Below the pieces are notes generated by a model. That model searched no databases, had not been told where the DNA came from, and worked only from the letters and a program-made list of their open reading frames with translations. The position numbers and the translations under genes were made by a program. Positions 32,617 through 35,275 of a stretch of DNA of 35,275 nt are shown here, piece by piece. Each line of letters begins with the position of its first letter. The first letter of the stretch is position 1. The stretch lies in contig DATKRK010000293.1 of the NCBI GenBank assembly GCA_035532215.1, positions 1 through 35,275 on the forward strand. Reading direction: 5' to 3'. The DNA is from JAICIG01 sp035532215. GTDB taxonomy: Bacteria > Planctomycetota > Planctomycetia > Pirellulales > JAICIG01.

Positions 32617-35139
32617 ATGAGCCTGCTTGCGAATCACTCCCTGAAAGCCGCCCTTGCTTTGGCTTTAGCGCTGACAAGCAGCACTGCGTTATATGCCGCA
32701 GAAGCGGCAGTCGCGGGTCCCAAACGCGTTGAGGCCCCCGGTCTCGGCGACCCCGGCGCGTTGACTGGTCTGACCATTGAAACCGGCCGCGATCAGGGCG
32801 TTGTCGCCGTACTACGTGGTCGCGACGCTCAGCAGCAATTCGTCGTCACCGGCCATTACAGCAGCGGCCAGACGCGAGATCTCACACGCCAAGCGGCTTA
32901 TGAAGTTTCCCCGGCGGGCATCGTTACAGTCGACTCCACCGGCTTGGCGTTGCCGTTGACGGACGGCAAGACGACCATCACGGCCACGGTTGAAGGGGGC
33001 TTGAAAACCACCGCTGACGTCGTCGTCGAGCGGTTCGTGAACGACGTGCCGGTCAACTTTCCGAACCAGGTGGCGCCCGTTTTCACGAAGCTCGCTTGCA
33101 ACAGCGGCGGCTGCCACGGCAAGGCGAGCGGCCAGAACGGCTTCAAGCTTTCGTTGTTGGGGTTCGAGCCGACAGAAGACTACGAGCACCTGGTGAAGGA
33201 AGGCCGCGGCCGGCGCCTGTTTCCGGCTTCGCCCGACCGCAGCCTGCTGTTGCTCAAGCCAATCAACGCCATGCCGCACGGCGGCGGGCAGCGCACCGAT
33301 CGACAGTCGCACGAATACCGCCTGATGCGGCGCTGGATCGAACAGGGCATGCCGTATGGCAACCCGGACGATCCGAAGGTCGCCAGCATCCAGGTCTACC
33401 CGCCGGGCCGCTCGATGAGCCGCAACGGCGAACAGCAAATCATCGTCCTGGCCCATTATACGGACGGTTCGATCGAAGACGTGACGCGCGTCGCCACGTA
33501 CGACTCGAACGACAGCGAAATGGCCGAGTGTACTCCGACCGGCCTGGTGAAAACGCTCGATCTGACCGGCGACGTGGCCATCATGGCTCGTTACCAGGGC
33601 CAGGTGGGCGTGTTCCGCGCCAGCATTCCGCTGGGGATCAACGTCGACCACTTGCCCCCGGTCAGGAACTTCGTCGACGAGTTCGTGTTCAAGAAGCTCA
33701 AGACGCTCGGCGTGCCGCCTTCGGCCGTTTGCGACGACGGCACATTCATTCGCCGCGTGACGGTCGATTTGGCGGGTCGTTTGCCGCTGCCCGAAGAGGC
33801 CGAAGCGTTCCTGGCCGACCAAGACCCCCAAAAGCGCGACAAGCTGGTCAACCGCTTGCTCGATAGCGGGGATTACGCCGATTACTTCGCCAACAAATGG
33901 AGCGCCATTCTGCGCAACAAGCGGCGCGACGCAAATTACACCCGCGGCTCCTATGCTTTCCACGGCTGGATCCGACAGAGCCTGTACGACAACAAGCCCT
34001 ACGACCAGTTCGTGCGCGAGATTCTGGCGGCCTCCGGCGAAATCGGCCAGAATCCGCCCGTCGTCTGGTATCGCGAAGTGAAGGAAATCAATCAGCAGGT
34101 CGAAGACTGCGCTCAGTTGTTTCTCGGCTTGCGGATTCAATGCGCTCGCTGCCATCACCATCCGTTCGAGAAGTGGAGCCAGCGCGACTACTACGGCCTG
34201 TCGGCGTTCTTCGCCCAGGTCGGCCGCAAGCCCGGCATGCAAACCTCGGAAGAGCGCATCTTCCATCGCCGGGGCGTGGCTCAGGCCGCCAACCCGAAGA
34301 CGGGCGAGCAATTGAAGCCGACCGGGCTGGGCGGCGAGCCGCTGGCGATTTCGCCCGAGCGCGATCCGCGCCAGGCCTTGGGCGATTGGCTGTCGGACCC
34401 CAGCAATCCGTTCTTCGCCCGGGCGCTCGTGAATCGCTACTGGAAGCACGTCTTCGGCCGCGGCATCGTCGATCCCGAGGACGACATGCGAGTCACCAAT
34501 CCGGCCTCGAACCCCGAATTGCTCGACGCTTTGTCGGAAAGCTTCATTTCGAGCAAATTCGACCTGAAGAACCTGCTGCGGACGATCTGCACGTCGAGCA
34601 CGTATCAGTTGAGCGCCGAGCCCAACGACTACAACGTGAACGACAAGCAGAACTTCTCGCGCTATTATCCCAAGCGGCTCACCGCCGAGGTGCTGCTCGA
34701 TTCACTCGACCTGGTAACGGCTTCGACCACCGGCTTCAACGGTTTGCCTTCGGGCACGCGTGCGGTGCAGTTGCCCGATAACGGAGCGAATACCTACTTC
34801 CTCACGGTCTTCGGCCGTCCGGAAGGGGCGAGCGCCTGCGAATGCGAGCGATCGCAAGAAGCGAACCTGGCCCAGAGCCTGCACCTATTGAATTCGGCCG
34901 AGGTTCAGAACAAACTGTCTAATGGTCAGGGTCGCGCTGCGAAACTGGCCCAGGATACGGCGCAAACGCCGGAACAAAAGGTTCGCGCGCTTTACATGTG
35001 GGTTTTCTCGCGGCCGCCGGTCGCCGATGAGACGTCCGTCGCGTTGGCTCACATCAATCGCGTGGAGAACAAACAGCAGGCCTACGAAGACATTCTATGG
35101 GCCTTGGTGAACACGAAGGAGTTCTTGTTCAACCACTAA
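32617..35139 (+). CDS. Secreted Ig-like/cytochrome c-like DUF1549-DUF1553 protein
   Basis: From the ATG at 32617 (GGAAGGAG upstream) the protein has 840 residues. A signal peptide spans about 1-28 (LKAALALALALTSSTALYAA). Two bacterial Ig-like regions follow (EVSPAGIVTVDSTGLALP near 92-109 and a second after 260). Between them lies a heme-type site CNSGGCHG with Cys161, Cys166 and His167 (C-x4-CH). DUF1549 comes next (VNRLLDSGDYADYFANKW), containing CARCHH at 509-514, a standard CxxCH heme c site. DUF1553 is C-terminal (ALVNRYWKHVFGRGI, LLRTICTSSTYQLS). These planctomycete proteins are usually paired with a DUF1501 gene, which would lie beyond the window. A periplasmic redox or polymer-degrading role is inferred. 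Confidence 0.92.
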   Translation: MSLLANHSLKAALALALALTSSTALYAAEAAVAGPKRVEAPGLGDPGALTGLTIETGRDQGVVAVLRGRDAQQQFVVTGHYSSGQTRDLTRQAAYEVSPAGIVTVDSTGLALPLTDGKTTITATVEGGLKTTADVVVERFVNDVPVNFPNQVAPVFTKLACNSGGCHGKASGQNGFKLSLLGFEPTEDYEHLVKEGRGRRLFPASPDRSLLLLKPINAMPHGGGQRTDRQSHEYRLMRRWIEQGMPYGNPDDPKVASIQVYPPGRSMSRNGEQQIIVLAHYTDGSIEDVTRVATYDSNDSEMAECTPTGLVKTLDLTGDVAIMARYQGQVGVFRASIPLGINVDHLPPVRNFVDEFVFKKLKTLGVPPSAVCDDGTFIRRVTVDLAGRLPLPEEAEAFLADQDPQKRDKLVNRLLDSGDYADYFANKWSAILRNKRRDANYTRGSYAFHGWIRQSLYDNKPYDQFVREILAASGEIGQNPPVVWYREVKEINQQVEDCAQLFLGLRIQCARCHHHPFEKWSQRDYYGLSAFFAQVGRKPGMQTSEERIFHRRGVAQAANPKTGEQLKPTGLGGEPLAISPERDPRQALGDWLSDPSNPFFARALVNRYWKHVFGRGIVDPEDDMRVTNPASNPELLDALSESFISSKFDLKNLLRTICTSSTYQLSAEPNDYNVNDKQNFSRYYPKRLTAEVLLDSLDLVTASTTGFNGLPSGTRAVQLPDNGANTYFLTVFGRPEGASACECERSQEANLAQSLHLLNSAEVQNKLSNGQGRAAKLAQDTAQTPEQKVRALYMWVFSRPPVADETSVALAHINRVENKQQAYEDILWALVNTKEFLFNH

Positions 35140-35275
35140 GTTCGAGTTTCGCGGTTTTCGAGCGTAGTTTGAGCGGGCCGCCGCATGGGGCGCGGCGGAA
35201 AAACGGCAGTCGGCGAGCCGTAATTCGCGAGACAGGTCTCGCGGCGGCTTGGTCAGCCCGCGAGGCTGACAAATT
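35140..35275. other. Intergenic tail after DUF1553 gene
   Basis: About 135 bases reach the window edge. GCGAGACAGGTCTCGC at 35228-35243 and CAGCCCGCGAGGCTG at 35254-35268 are short perfect or near-perfect palindromes that could form terminator-like hairpins. No gene is seen. Confidence 0.35.

Noticed and set aside
1..35275. CRISPR arrays, tRNA and rRNA genes
   Set aside because: No regularly spaced direct repeats, no tRNA-like cloverleaf with conserved GTTCRANYC, and no rRNA segments were seen; the repeats present are palindromic and dispersed.

Overview
The window is about 35 kb of high-GC bacterial chromosome. Several traits point to a planctomycete, probably Pirellulales. They are a DUF1549/DUF1553 cytochrome-type protein, a Ser/Thr kinase with a membrane segment and repeat tail, a J-like/YWTD propeller fusion protein, a DUF885 protein, and families of nested palindromic repeats whose arms read AACCCGAAGCGCAAGCGAGG or GTGGGGCGGCCTTCC. 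I see no rRNA, tRNA or CRISPR array.

Region 1 (1-1850) is an eroded accessory patch: the N-terminus of an IS630-type transposase, an intact SIR2-like protein, an internally deleted methyltransferase remnant and two C-terminal gene fragments facing each other. Region 2 (1900-5480) is core-like, all on the minus strand: a BNR/Asp-box propeller gene translationally coupled to a MoaD/ThiS-like carrier gene, a SpoU-type RNA methyltransferase and an RlmI-like methyltransferase.

Region 3 (5500-12730) is the main accessory zone. An intact ygiQ-like radical SAM gene (8737-10779) is followed on its 3' side by two separate remnants of the 3' part of a ygiQ gene (7229-7459 and around 5630-5728). Between these lie a DUF3800 gene and a two-gene unit whose second product carries a HEPN-type R-x4-H motif. 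On the other side of ygiQ sits an AAA ATPase/DUF4276 pair with a 4-base overlap, in which the DUF4276 gene has a one-base frameshift near its end. The architecture looks like an insertion hotspot collecting defence-like or toxin-like cargo; the HEPN pair is the best candidate for an undescribed system.

Region 4 (13240-23020) mixes secreted or membrane hydrolases (alpha/beta hydrolase, SGNH, a GSSYG esterase-like protein), the Ser/Thr kinase, a short membrane protein, an XRE-type regulator, a glycosyltransferase lacking a clear DXD motif, hisI and a secreted LamG-like protein. Four copies of a roughly 130-bp nested palindrome are scattered here; one supplies the last codons and stop of hisI.

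Region 5 (23020-35275) has a repeat-rich non-coding stretch, the J-like/TM/YWTD/IPT fusion gene, uvrB, an uncharacterised HhH/HTH-like protein, a secreted DUF885 protein and the large Ig-like/cytochrome/DUF1549/DUF1553 protein. Three copies of a second nested palindrome family lie between these genes; one forms the last 17 codons of the HhH/HTH-like gene. Genes are mostly single units or pairs rather than long operons. All functions are inferred from motifs seen by eye, without database searches.
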